Assembly: GCA_902702965.1 (NCBI GenBank)
Contig: CACRXP010000001.1
Span: 5,002,447-5,066,446 of the forward strand
Length of the DNA stretch: 64,000 nt
Direction of reading: 5' to 3'
Origin: Spirometra erinaceieuropaei
Taxonomy: Eukaryota; Platyhelminthes; Cestoda; Diphyllobothriidea; Diphyllobothriidae
The notes under the pieces are model-generated. The model did no database searches. It was not told the origin of the DNA and was given only the letters and a program-made list of their open reading frames with translations. Made by a program: the position numbers and the translations under genes. Positions 46,112-58,559 of this stretch are shown here, piece by piece (within the stretch, counting starts at the first letter, position 1; every line of letters begins with the position of its first letter).

Positions 46112-49003
46112 ATGTCGGCAATATGTTTTAGCGGACGTCTTTGCAGAAATGACGAACAGGACTCCCTTCTTTGCCCCAAGCAGACCTTAAGTAGTTCTGA
46201 CGTTTCCTAATTCTAGCTTGGGCAGTACACTTTGCAGAGGTTAATTCACTATATAGGGAATAAGAGATTGTAGCGTATTTCGTGAACTGGTGACACGCAC
46301 GCAAAAAGTCGACAGGATTATGCAACCCGATTTGAAAAGTAATTGACGGAGGCGAGAGATGGCGGGAAACCTGTATACCAAACGCCAAGCGAGCCAAAAC
46401 TCAGCTGCTGTGCGGCAACTGCCAGCGCGGGCTAGCCAACCTTTGTAAGTTTGAATGAGTTCACGAAGTGATGTGTGGTCATACACTTAATTACTGTCCT
46501 GTTAGCACGCATCGCTCAGACATCAGACATAAGAGGCACAAAGACAGAAAATAGGATTGTGCTAGTAAATAATTCTTGGATAGGCTGTTTTGCAGGACTA
46601 AGCATACTGACAACATAGGTACTGCTTAAACCCCAAGAAAGTTGATTTGCCGATGTTTCTGCCACTGCGTTACACAAATGCGAAAGGTCCGGCTTATCGC
46701 TGTGTCCCCAGTGTTCTTCGCAGGCTTTCCGACGTTTACTTCAGCCTTGGACTTTCAGTATTTTAATCCTCCTAGAAAATGATGCTTTGATTTGCGGAAG
46801 AGCCCTCTGGACTCAATTTTGCAGGATGAGTGCAAACGTTACTATAGATATTTGGGCTGGAATGCATCAGCTTCGGCGGGATAGCCACGTAATGACTGCA
46901 GGTTGTCAACAGGTCCTCGGTGGTATAATTCCCAATACTGACAGCAGAGGTACTATATATATATATCCGGACATGTCTTTTACGGACTGATTTTAAACAG
47001 AGCCCGAACATATTTCCGCCGAAGGGCTCGCTCTATATTCATGCAGTATTTTTAAGGAATGAAAAAACTGAATCAGTGTGTGTGTTTCAATATTTTCCGT
47101 GCCTGCATAAATTCAAACATATTTACCGAAGAGGAGATTCAATTAGCTCGACTAGTGTATCTGCTTTGTGTCTGATAAGGTTTTCGTCACGATTTTCGAT
47201 AAAGTGAAAGAGGTCATACGTTTCGAAACTTTTTGTCCTCAGACTTTTTCAGACGTCGGTGCAGTTTTTCGTGCAGAATCATGTTTGTTGTCTGTTTGTA
47301 GTTAATTTTATGACAGTAAAAGACATTTTGTATTTTAACGACTGTAAAATAGGGCCGTTTCCAAATAAATTATACGACGTGTGATGTACGTAACTCGGTT
47401 TCCTAGATAAGAAACAAATTATAATGTAATAGCATTTTTAATAGGACACAAAGTATAATTCTTTGAAAGAGCTTTAGAATGCGTCAATCTGTGGGAATAG
47501 GGAAATATTTATTGGCATTTATTATCAATGAAGAACTCAACGCTGCTTAGACAGGAATAACTAGTAGCTAAAATTCCCAAACGTAACCATGAAAATTCTC
47601 AATCCCGATAAGGCATCTCAAGGAACTAAGCACCAGGAGTTTGCTTGAGGTATTTTCGGTCACAGAAAGCGGTATGAAACGGCGTTCAGTGTAATATGAC
47701 AACTAGTGTTCATTACAATTTGAAACCGTTTTATTAATTTGACGAGCATTTTAGTGAATTGGGCGACTTATCCTAGATTCAGATAAAAGTAGATCCACTT
47801 GCACCGAAAGCATAAATTTTCCACTGTTCTTACTAATTATGTCTGATATCGAAGATTCTATGCAACTGCCTTTACTTGAGATCATAAATCGCACTGCTCC
47901 TTCATACGCGTTTAAACGTTACACATAGTTATCGTCTTTTAGCTTTTCTGTCAGTCTTTGCTTTTATTGTATTTGTAGACGCAGACAAAAATCAAAAATC
48001 ACGTTGATCTGGCGACTCAGTGGCTTTTCTAAGAACGGGCAACGTCACTAACGAACGACTCAAATAAGTTTGAGTTCCATTTCCCTCCATTTGCAATTTC
48101 TCATTTAAAAGTCCGTGTTTTATAATTTTAACGTTTTTGAAAAACAGTCAGTACGACCACCGACCTTGCTGGCCATTTTCAATGCGCAGATTTGTTTTCA
48201 ACATCGGGCTCAGGGTTAGGATAAATACATGGCATATGCTCCATTTTATGGAAAAACAGTGTTATGATGCTTCGAAGTCGTCTCTAAAGGGCCTATTAGG
48301 TCGGCTAAACCCTTCCTTTCCTTAGCTAAAATGTGATGCGTATCTTTAAACAAAACAACTTTATTTTCTGTTTGGATAGGGCCATGACCATTGAGATCTT
48401 TTAAACTAGGAATGAGTGGCTGCAATCACTACGTAGAGAAAAGCAGAGAGATACAGACAATAAAATTAGATAAGTGATTTCGTCTGTCCAAATAACTTTG
48501 AAAACTTTAATTGTTTCTCTATGAGTTCGGACCAAATTACAAAGCGTTTTTAAGGCCGCAAATGGGGCCTAATCTGATGCATCCAGGTGATCGTAACAGT
48601 GCTTGTTTTTGATTCAAGACTACCACAAATTCTCTCTAAAATTTCTTCACTGAAGTGAGCAGGAAAATATTTCCTGATAAAAAAAACTATCGTTAGCCAA
48701 ATGCAGTCCTGGATTTAAAATATTATTTTGTTTAAAAACCCGAAGCTTCCAAAGCAACGAAATGCGAAATTGCCGCGTTAAATTATATTGTAACATTTCA
48801 GACATTAAACGATTTCAAAAAGATTTACACTGCCTTGAAGTATTTTCCATTTTGCCTATAAAGTGCGCCGCTGTGCGGCTGCTGGTCGGGCTCGACAAAG
48901 AGACCCGTAAGGCACAAAGGGACGAGTTAGTTCCATAACAACGATCGGTGAACGTCCCCTCTGCCATTGTACATTCCTCATCACAACCGTCAGGCCAACG
49001 AGT
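46112..49003. other. No recognised gene; possible MITE relative near 46.6 kb
   Basis: At about 46603-46761 the left part reads catactgacaacataggtac and the right part ccttggactttcagta, resembling the arms of the hairpin element at 39.35 kb. Part of the left motif recurs at 46940 (aatactgacagcagaggtac), followed by a short TA run (46957-46966). Otherwise AT-rich with frames of at most 89 codons, none recognised. Confidence 0.35.
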
Positions 49004-49170
49004 ACGTGGCCCAGTGGTTAGAGGCGTTAAACCTCCGTCTAAAAGGTCACGAGTCCAAACCCCAGGTGTTCTACACCTCGGGGTTGGGTATGACTGGCTG
49101 ACGACAGCTAATAAGCCAGGAATGGCCATTTCAGTCACCCTTGTCTCTGTCGTTAATAGCATTTTGCCTA
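49004..49170 (+). mobile_element. tRNA-derived SINE, best-preserved copy
   Basis: A-box region cgtggcccagtggttagagg, B-box region ggtcacgagtccaaacccca, with tRNA-like cgttaaacctccgtctaaaa between. The body is gggttgggtatgactggctg, then ctaataagccaggaatggcc, ending caccctt and gtctctgtcgtta. The promoter is internal for polymerase III. No clear target duplication or A-rich tail was found. It serves as the reference copy for the other SINEs in the window. Confidence 0.85.
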
Positions 49171-52100
49171 TTCCCCATATATGGCTTTAGGTAAGCGGTA
49201 TATGTAAAGTATAGAATTTCAAACTATACACTTCTGACTTTTGGGTATAATTTTTTCATCCATAATAAAACTTGATCTTTTGTTGCATATTTCACTGAGT
49301 GCTACTTAGTTGAGACAGACATCAAATGAGTCGACGCAAATCTTTATCGTCAGAACAAATTAAGAACGTCCCACCTTAGTCTGTGCTTAAGCAGTAAACA
49401 AAAATACAAAGTTTTTTGAATTCGAACACTGACGTTATTACATATAATCATAGCTTAATCTGGAAAATGAAGAGTTCGTCCCACGGCGTCCCTAGCTGTT
49501 CGCCGGCTTAAAAATTGTCAGCATTTTATGGGCAACCGCACTGCCAGGCGTGGTAAAAGTCAGAAAATGCGATTATAATTAAGTAAAGAGATTTAGCAAA
49601 GTGTTTCTTAGGTGACAGTAGGTTCGCGTCAGCGCGTATGAATTTAACATTGAGACCTATTCTAAGGCCATTGTAAATTTGTATTTATAGCGCTAAAATC
49701 TATTGTGGGATTTAATCGGTCGCAGTAAAGCAGGCATCCGATACTTTATAAATGCATCAGCGTACATAATGGAGGACGACATAATAAGGCACACTAAACA
49801 GACGTTTTATTTTAAAAAAGGATGTGCTATCGTAAATACATAATGGGTGTCGCCTGCGCCATCAATTTACGTACATATCTTATCCAAGTCATTTTCGTGT
49901 AAATCACAATAGTGTTGAGTAAGTATTTTGGACCGATATCACAAAACGAAAACGTTTTTTATCTTGAAGCGGACACTTAAGCCAGATAATCCTCTTTATT
50001 ATTGCGTCCCGGGCGGCAAATGCAAGCCGGTGTTTATATTTAAATTGACCGAAAACTAGAGGCTAATCATGTTATAGCGATCTCAAGATGAAAGTACTTG
50101 AAAATTCCTGACGTGATTTGCACGGTAGCTCTAGCGAAAATTTTAGACTTTCGCGGGATAATGTGTGATGCTGCGAAATTGAATAAATAAGAGGATACGA
50201 AAAAGCCTCAAAGTTTATTAAGGGATCCTTCACGTAGCCGAATGACATCGGTCGATTTAGTTGCCTGTTAAATTTGACTTCGGTCCCATTTTTAGATATG
50301 GAATTAAGCTGCCTCACTCTCCAAGATCTACCGGGTCTTTCTCACACCTTTCAGTAAATGTGGCAAGCGTTTAAAAAAGGCAGATAGAACGACAATGAAA
50401 GTGTGGTCGTAATACTTTATTTCCGGAGTATGCGGACAAAGAAAACTCTATCTCTTCTGATAGCAAAAAACTAGGGAAATTTGAGCGTTGCTGTCATTTG
50501 AGTCCCCAACAATCGGACTTTTAGACTCTAAAGAATAACAAGACATGCGGGGACATGCGCAATTTTAAGTTCTCCGCAATTCAAAAGGCACAGTGAAATA
50601 ACTATAGCATTGACGGGAGGAATTATATGTGACAGCTGGTGTTCCGGCCATCATATAGGGCAAAGGACTCTCACAAATTCGCCTAAAATTCACAAAATCT
50701 AAAAGTGGGACTTATGCATATTGTGAACTATTCGCCCATGGGAGAAAGCCCATGATTAGCATCCAGGTAAATAAAGTCATCCCTATTCAAATAACAGTCT
50801 AAACTATTCCTTTTGTGAACACTGAAAAATATCGCATTTGCTCCGTTGGGTAGACTCCAGAGGCATCGATGTAGGTCACAAAACAAATGGTCTGGACAAT
50901 TTTTCCGCGATGGGGAGATAAAGGCACAATAACTTCCGGACTATTTGTCGCTAGCGCGCGTTCTTAATAACGTTCTATTGATTCCTTACCGGAAAGTTTA
51001 TTAAAGAATGCAATTTCTACTGCGGGGAAGTTTGACATTAGCGAAATTAACTTCGGTCTTTAATGCAACATAAAGTCGCTTTCGTGGAATAATTAACGTT
51101 CGTTGGGTCATACTTATTTTGCATTTTTTCAGGTAATAAGGCATTGCCAGAAGCAAAGAATGCTCATCTAGATGAGTACACGCGGAGGCGTATTAAATTC
51201 ATGATGATAGTTTTGTAGAAATCGAAAGATTAAATCTTTTATGATGTTATTTATTCCTGTGTCTTAAAATAGGACACCGTCTTTACTTAGGAATAACTGA
51301 TAGTCTTAGAGAATGCACGCCAGACAGATGTCATTTGCTTTGAACGAACATTCTTTGTATCCGCAGTTATTATGTAATGCCACATTGCCTTTGAGTCCGT
51401 TAGTACTGATTTATTTCCTTGAAACTCTGGCTATTTCATTGCCCCGACCTGCGCTCGTTCTCAATATACTTGAGACACATTCCGCGTCCACCAAGTAATG
51501 AGTACCTCGATTTTCTTAGTTTGCACATCCTCTGATTTTCCCAGTGTTGAGTTATACATTATTTTTCCTTTTCAAAGGGTGTTGGAAAGCGCCATCAGTA
51601 ACGTAACTCCATTTTCCAATATATTGTCAAAATTTCGTGGGAAAATGGCAATTTTTCTAGAAATTGTCCAGTGGTTTCTACGAATCGATTTGAACGCTTT
51701 ATTGGACACGATCGTCATTTCGTCGTTCAGATACGATGGACTGCCATATGTAAGTCGTTTAAATTGTTAAATGCACCTCCTCTAATAAGGTGTAGGTTGG
51801 TAGGGCACAGAAATCTGGATAAATATCAAGGAGGGTACTTATTATCGAGTCTTCACTTTAATCCTGAGCTGTACACGTAGTATGACCTTCCAGATCCCGA
51901 CATTTTCTCCCAAAACCCTGGAATTTAAATCGCGCTATTGCTTAAATATGCAAACTTCTCCAATCCATTCTAGGCCTGTTTTAATTAAATTGCATCGAGA
52001 ACAAATTCGCTTTCAAATGCTTCTATTTAAAAGAGGCTAGACAACCGAGGAGTGACTGAAAACTAAAAATCGTCATGAGAAACTCTTTGTGCATAAGTGG

Positions 52101-53489
52101 TGCAAATAAAAGGGATGGAGGTATCTCTTTGGTGATGTTTTTAACGTAATTCTTGGCAGGGTTTACCTGGAAACTTCAACTGAAATAGAGCACCCCCTAA
52201 ATGACATTCCGATTGGATACTATAATATAATCGATGTACTCTATTATCAGCGCGCAAAATAGGTTGCTTACCCTTTAGAAAAGCACGGGACTGGTAAAAT
52301 GTAGGAAGTTAGTTACTCAGTTAAACGTTCCATGGATATCGGTTTCCAGGTTGTCGTCCTTTATGCGAACTAAAGTTTATAGCCCCAGATTGTTTATTGT
52401 TCTCGAAGAGCATTTCTCAGCTTTAGTCCAACTTTACCCTCAGGCAGAGGGTCGTCAATAAATTTTCAGACGTGTTTGCACTAAGGAACTAAAAGATTAA
52501 CAAATGGGTATTATCGAAGGCATAATGCCGCAAATTCTTTGTTTTGCTGGTAAGGATATTATGCGCCGTCTGCTTACTAGAATTTTGGACAATGCATTTT
52601 GATACCTAACCATAGTAATAAAAGTAATGGTGTGAGACGGGAAATGCGGCTTTGAAGATTATTTCGGAAATAGATAATTTTGCAATTATCAAAAACGGTA
52701 AGATTGCGAATTTCATGAGCTTTTGTCATGGAACGCAACTATGCAGGATAGTTACTGGTCACTGAGAGCAGTACACACCTTTTTATAGGAAAGTACAATT
52801 ACTTAATCCCAAATTTGGCTTGTGCCAACCGGCTGCGAGCAAAGTGTTTTTTAAGCATCGTGGACTGAGGAACCGAATTAGTACGTGCACCTAAGTATAG
52901 TTATTGGATGCGTGTGAGTATGTCACTGTCTACCAGAAGTTGGCCAGACGTGGACTCACAAGCCACAAGAATCGACTCTCAAAGTTACCTGGTTTATGCG
53001 CAAAATGCATGAAGGAACCGAACGCCCTGAAAGTCACACCTGTTTTAAGCCCCTCAAAATTCACTGCGGGCTCGAATGACAGTTGCGAAATACATATAGT
53101 GCGCTCCCTAACTCAGGAAATGTGTCGCAACTTACGAATGATTATTGCTCACTCGCAAATCGACACCACTTCATGAGTTTAATGTCTATGTTAGGTAGGT
53201 ACAGGTTTAAAATGGTTAAAAACATAAAAGGAATATTAACAGCAATGTTGAGTTGTTCAGCAATGCCGATTCATTTTGGGAAGCTCAATATCGCGAAATC
53301 GTCAGAAATGGCTCTAAACTTTGTTTTTAGACGTATCGGATGTATTCTCGTGCCGCAAATGTAGTAGATATAAAAGTAGAAATTAAGTAGCGTTTCGATG
53401 AAGTTTACATCTACATATCGTTTGAGAATAAGGGTATTTTCATACATGGCGGTTTTTCACCTGCCTACATTCTGAGTGTAGATTCGAAA
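49171..53489. other. No recognised gene; AT-rich spacer
   Basis: Over 4 kb with only short frames (61, 90 and 69 codons plus between 51313 and 51880; 90 and 93 codons plus at 52904-53364), none recognised. No paired repeats were noticed. Confidence 0.4.
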
Positions 53490-53665
53490 ACGCCGGGGAC
53501 CATCGTTGAACAGGCGGCACAAACCAGACCTAGCCACGGACGCAGTCCCCCCGCACGGAACAACAATATAAATGTTCACACGTTGCTGCACCCTAGCAGT
53601 CTCTGATGATGAATTCCAGTTCAAGTTCGAAAGCTCAAGCCAATAAAGCTACCGTCCCAGCGATC
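53490..53665 (+). mobile_element. Possible PLE 3' end (solo fragment)
   Basis: GC-richer patch in AT-rich DNA. It contains ctctgatgatgaattccagt, then caagttcgaaagctcaagcc and aataaa. A CTGATGA block followed by GAAA and an AATAAA signal is the arrangement I remember from the 3' ends of animal PLEs. No GIY-YIG motif is readable upstream. Low confidence. Confidence 0.3.
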
Positions 53666-55624
53666 TTGCCTTAGTTTTCTTTCAAACAAGAACCTGGGAT
53701 ACGCATATTCTCTTCCATTCGTGATTCCAAAACCGTTTTCCAGAGATTCGTGGCCTTTTAGACTCGTATGAAATAAAGGAGATGGGGTCTAACAAGAGAA
53801 ACTGGATTTTGCTTGGTTTCACCGATGGGGACCTCGTAGGAATGAAAGGTTTCATAATGTGACATGCTATGAGGCCGATCGGTGCCTAAAAATATAAATA
53901 GGAATGACAGGCGTGATTGTAAACATACCATTTTCTGTTTATAGAGAGAACTTTTCTTCTGTTAAATTAACTTACACTTTCGCTTCGTTTTGGATTACGC
54001 TAAGTTTCAGATCGGCGTCGAAATGTTGCTGAATATTGCATGATTTTCAGTATTTTTACCCAATTGTCCATAAAGACAGGTTCTGAATTACCTGTCCGTT
54101 AAGAACTTTAAAATAAGATTATCGTAAAGACATTTGCCGAATTAGTGAGGGTTCGGCCACTCCTTTTTACGAAGATGGTCGTTTGGGGCACATGTAAAGA
54201 ATCATTCAAACATCAAACTTCTTTTTCGAGGAAAATGGCTGTTCACAACGAAAGTCAGCAACGAATATGCCTTTGGTCAATGGGAAAACTTTCCTTAATA
54301 AGTTACATCGTTAAGAAGTGTTTTATTGCTGCACTCCGTTGACAGATCTCTGTGTACTTCGCATTTGTGCACGGTGAGGTCAAGTAAGAATGAAACACTT
54401 TTGAGCGTTTCTTTCACGTTCCTGAATAATACTAATATTTTTCAACCGTAAACGTAAGAACACGCCTTCCTCTATAAATCGAGGCCATTTTCACTGTTTT
54501 TGCTCATTTTAGACCCCATTTTTCCATTATAAATGCACGACAGAACGCCCATATAAATACTGACATTTTGCTGAAACTATTAATGGTTTGTGCCTTCCAT
54601 TTCTGAATAAGTTATGCACAGAAACTAAACTACAAGTAGTGTTTCATATTTTCAAAACTGGAAATGACCATTTGCTGGTGGTCATTCATGTGGCATCAGG
54701 TAGAATTTTCGAAACGTCAAAATAATTTCAGCCCATTTAAACGAAGGAATCCCTATCTGCGTCATTAATGTACTTTAGGCCACCAAATCACACAGATCTC
54801 AGGTTGGCAAAAGTAAGAGATTCTGGTTGATAATCTGATGAAAATAAGGCGCTAACTGGTGAGCACCTCATTTTTCTCACACAAATCTGCTAATTTGACT
54901 TTTAGGAACTGATAAAACCTCTAGTTTTCCTAAAATAACCTTTGCGTTCGCAAGCTCATTACTGCGGCTAGCATGGGACATAAAATAAATTTTCACGTCC
55001 AGCTACATCTGTTTATTAAAGCTCTCCTAAACAAATTACTATCCCTTCAATTAAAAAGTCACTCAAATACGTAACTGAAGTCTAGGACATGTATTAGCAT
55101 CGGAAATTGCACAAGTCTATTCCAACGTCTATTTTAGCTAAAACTGACCGATAACTTTACTTGATGTAATTATGCAAGCACAATTGCTTCACAAGAAAAG
55201 GGCATCGCATTTAAGGATGTGGATGAGCGAACAAAATGCGCAACGCTAAAGACGTCCAGAAATTCTCGCATCAGTTTCCGTTATTAGATTTCATGAGATA
55301 GTTCACGTACTGTACGTTCAGAAACAGCTACCTGGCTGACGTATGCAATTTAAACCTGTATTTTTATCTGAAACACTCGTGAAGGGCGACGTGTGTCAGC
55401 AGCAAAAGTTGCCCGACTGCTGCTAATAAATTAGTGGTAGGATTTAATATAAGCTAGTGCACATGACATGGGGGGATAGGCTGGCACCCCGCAATTTCAG
55501 AGTAATCCTGCGATTTGTAAAAAAAATCGAGGAATCCTGGCAAACAGGTATGGGACGATCAGCGTAAGAGGCAGCTTGAGTTGGGTACGCGAATATAGAC
55601 TACCCAAAACACCAGCGGGTCTAA
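53666..55624. other. No recognised gene; AT-rich spacer
   Basis: Longest frame 65 codons (54145-54342 plus). Nothing recognised. Confidence 0.4.
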
Positions 55625-55780
55625 AAGAAGGGCTAGGTTAATGTTGAGGTTAGTGTTAGGATTATGGTGAGGTTTGGGGGGAGGGTTGTGGTCAGGGTTA
55701 GGGTTAGTTTTAGGTTAAGGAAGGCGAGTGCCCATATTAGGTCTAGGAGGGGCAGGGTTGGTCTTAAGATTGGGGTTAAA
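55625..55780 (+). repeat. Degenerate TTAGGG-like (telomere-type) tract
   Basis: Variants such as gaggttagtgttaggatta and a better-kept cagggttagggttagttt. G-rich strand on plus, as in the other two tracts. Interstitial telomere-like repeat. Confidence 0.7.
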
Positions 55781-57544
55781 CATTAGACATAGTAATGAGG
55801 GCACCTGGAAGATTGGCGTGAGGTCATCGACGACACTAGGGCATCCTTATTCCCGGGTTCGACCGAAGTTTGAAACCCATCATGGGTGCTGAGTTAGAGC
55901 ATATTTTTCAGTAGCGACGGTGTGGCAGGCAACGTATGGAATTATTTGGTCCCAGCAACTGCAGAGGAAGTCTCAAGACCGGTTTTCTCTGAGTGAAGAG
56001 CTGCGTACGCTGTGTGACGGTCATATATTTGTGAGAATGAACCAAGTTACCCAAGGCCAATCAAACATAGCCATTATTAATGAAAGCCCCGTTCAGACGT
56101 CACGGATTCGTTACCACTAACATTTGTGGGCAGTTCGACGTAGTGTGACATTTTTAAGGACAGTGTGTGAAGTCTACATCCTCCGGATCTAAGACACTGA
56201 CGACAATCGTTCTGTTGAAGGATACAAGGAGACATTGGTTGGAAGTGAATTTTATTTCCGAATGGAGATTCTGGAAACAGTGCATGAGTGACTCCTGAGG
56301 CGTCTGAATGACTTACAATAGGGCATCCAGATCAACGACGGTTTCTGCCGGTTGTATTGGGGCGTGCGGTCGGTGACTGATGGGTATTGCAGGAACAAAC
56401 GAAAGTTGCAAATAGGAGCAAAGATACGAGTCCCAGGAAACCGTCTCGAGGAACAAGGCATAATTGTTGGAAGAAGAGATTCTTTCACCTCACTGTTGGG
56501 ATTTCTGCGCGAACCTATCATCAGCGACGATAGCAGATACAGGTAGTTCATGCACAAGAGGCTGCAGTATTTATAGGACGCAGTCACCATGCTACCGCAT
56601 GCTAATGAAAATTCCCAGCTCCCCCTTCATCAGGGATTGTTGCATTTGGTGTCATGACTGTTGGAGGGCCGATTTCACACAGCGTTCTACCCTCCTCGCA
56701 ATCCAACGACAATAAATGTCAAAGTGGCCGAACATCGACGTGAGCGCAGTGACTAGCAATGCTGAATAGCCCATCTAATCGTGCTTTACGCAATCTAGTC
56801 TCTAATTCCGTAGAACGCAGTCTTTAAATAAAATTGGGGGTCTCGAACCCCGCGTGAGAATACAAAAGTGCTCATATTACGTTAAGTTCCTTATGGTGTG
56901 ACGGCCATTCTAACAGAGTTACACCTTCCCTGGCAACCTTTTGAGTTCCAAATCACGTTTGCTTATCTGTCGTAATAAACTCCTTTCAAAGACTTCAGCT
57001 GACCTCGCTCTCTCTCGTTTTCATTGATTTTGCATCACACATCTGTCCGAATCAAGTCGTCTATGAATAATATCAAACGCAGTCGCTAATGTTGTACAAG
57101 GCCGCCACTTGACACTTGCTGTACACGGACTCTGGTTTTATCAAAGTCAAAAATGCCAAGATGACCACGTTAAAAAGGTGTTGCTCTCTGACCGCGGTCT
57201 TGAAAGAGGCTTTAATTGTGCTGCCAACTGGTAGTCCCGCAACATGCAAGTCTTAGCGGATCGGGATAATTTCAGGCGTCCTAGATGTGATCTAATGTGG
57301 AACGAGTTGAACGGCTATGGGGGCCGCATCTCGTTATCGGTCTAATCCTCTCACCAGCCCCCACGCATCAGTGGCCTGTCCTTCCCCTAACGGTTGATTG
57401 TTGTTAAGAGCGGGTCGAGTGACTGAGGGGGCGCGGACTTTCGTCTGACGCGTGTCACACCAAAGTGCAAAGTAGCGCCCGACTTAGGCAAAATCAACAC
57501 AGCAAGATTAGCACATGGCATCGGTCAACATGCTCTATGATAAG
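55781..57544. other. No recognised gene
   Basis: Longest frames are 112 codons minus (56252-56590) and 83 codons plus (56464-56715), overlapping and not recognised. From about 57240 GC content rises toward the D-family repeat. Nothing else was seen. Confidence 0.4.
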
Positions 57545-58450
57545 GGGGCAGCACACGACCGCTCGATCATCGTTGTAGACGATTTTCACCGCGTGCTTCA
57601 CAACACGGTGAGAGCAGAGACGGTGACTCGCACATGACTTACTGTATGATGATAGCCGACTTGCGTTGCATCTACTGCATTCCCTCCTCCCTACTCAGCT
57701 GAGCACGGTGTCAAGACGGACTCAGGAAGACCGAAGACGAAAGAGGACGCAGTTGGCTGGCCAGACGCAACCCAGCACCTAGGCGTACCACCAAACCCCC
57801 TGGTCGCCAACGGATACTAACCAGGATTTTACGCAACTGCTCGGATCCAGCGGGCTGGAAATGTCAAAGAGGCCACATCAAGAGGGAGCCATTGCAGCCT
57901 GACTCGCAATCCGCCAGTCGGTCATTCCACACAAAAACACGCTGAGCTGCCTGCGAGGTATGAGTTACCCCGTCAGTTGACATCTTTCCTGGCCACGGCC
58001 TTTAGCGCAGCGTTATAGCTTCAAGCGCGTCAGATTTGTGTAGTGTAGAAAATGCGCTGAGACCTCGACCTCACCGTCAATTCCCATTACAGTTTTCAGC
58101 CACTGTCCGAGTTGATGAGTGCTTGGTGCTGAGGATGGACGCAGTGGCCGATGCGGCTACTGACCTCATCTGCGCGTGCCACATGTACGACCTGATCCTC
58201 CAAGCACAAGCATCAGAATTTCAGAGAAAAGCAGGTGGACGGCCTGGATCTCACATGAGTCTGACTGCCGGAAGTCGCACTAAGGAGCAACCATTGCAGT
58301 CTGACTTCCAGTCTGATATTCAGCCAGTCCACATTAATCGAAGCTGAGCTGACTGCGAAGTCTACGTTCCATCGTCAGTCGGCAACCTTCCGAGGCACGG
58401 CGCTTAATGCGCCGTGATGGTCTCAAACTCAGATCACACATGCCGAGTGA
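57545..58450 (-). repeat. Dispersed repeat family D, copy D3 with partial internal repeat
   Basis: On the minus strand it carries ggcggattgcgagtcaggct (near 57920), gcgtaaaatcctggttagta (57835), then the counterpart of gagagagtgcggtagatgct near 57675, gtgcgagtcaccgtctctgc (57625) and catgatcga-type sequence to 57560. A second partial copy of the upstream part lies at about 58230-58440: acatgagtctgactgccgga, gcaaccattgcagtctgact and cgaggcacggcgctta correspond to blocks at 57880-58010. A 103-codon plus-strand frame (58036-58347) lies across the repeat and is not regarded as a gene. Confidence 0.7.
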
Positions 58451-58559
58451 AGAGAGGGCCGAGGAATACACTTCCCAGTTACGTAAGAGGTGTCATTGGC
58501 GTGCTTGTGCTGTGTGATGTTGAATGTGGTCATTAAGCTGCTGGTGCTAATGAGGTAAT

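Noticed and set aside
49004..49090. tRNA gene
   Set aside because: A and B boxes are present, but the acceptor stem does not close and a conserved SINE body follows. The same arrangement recurs in other copies, so it is a SINE.
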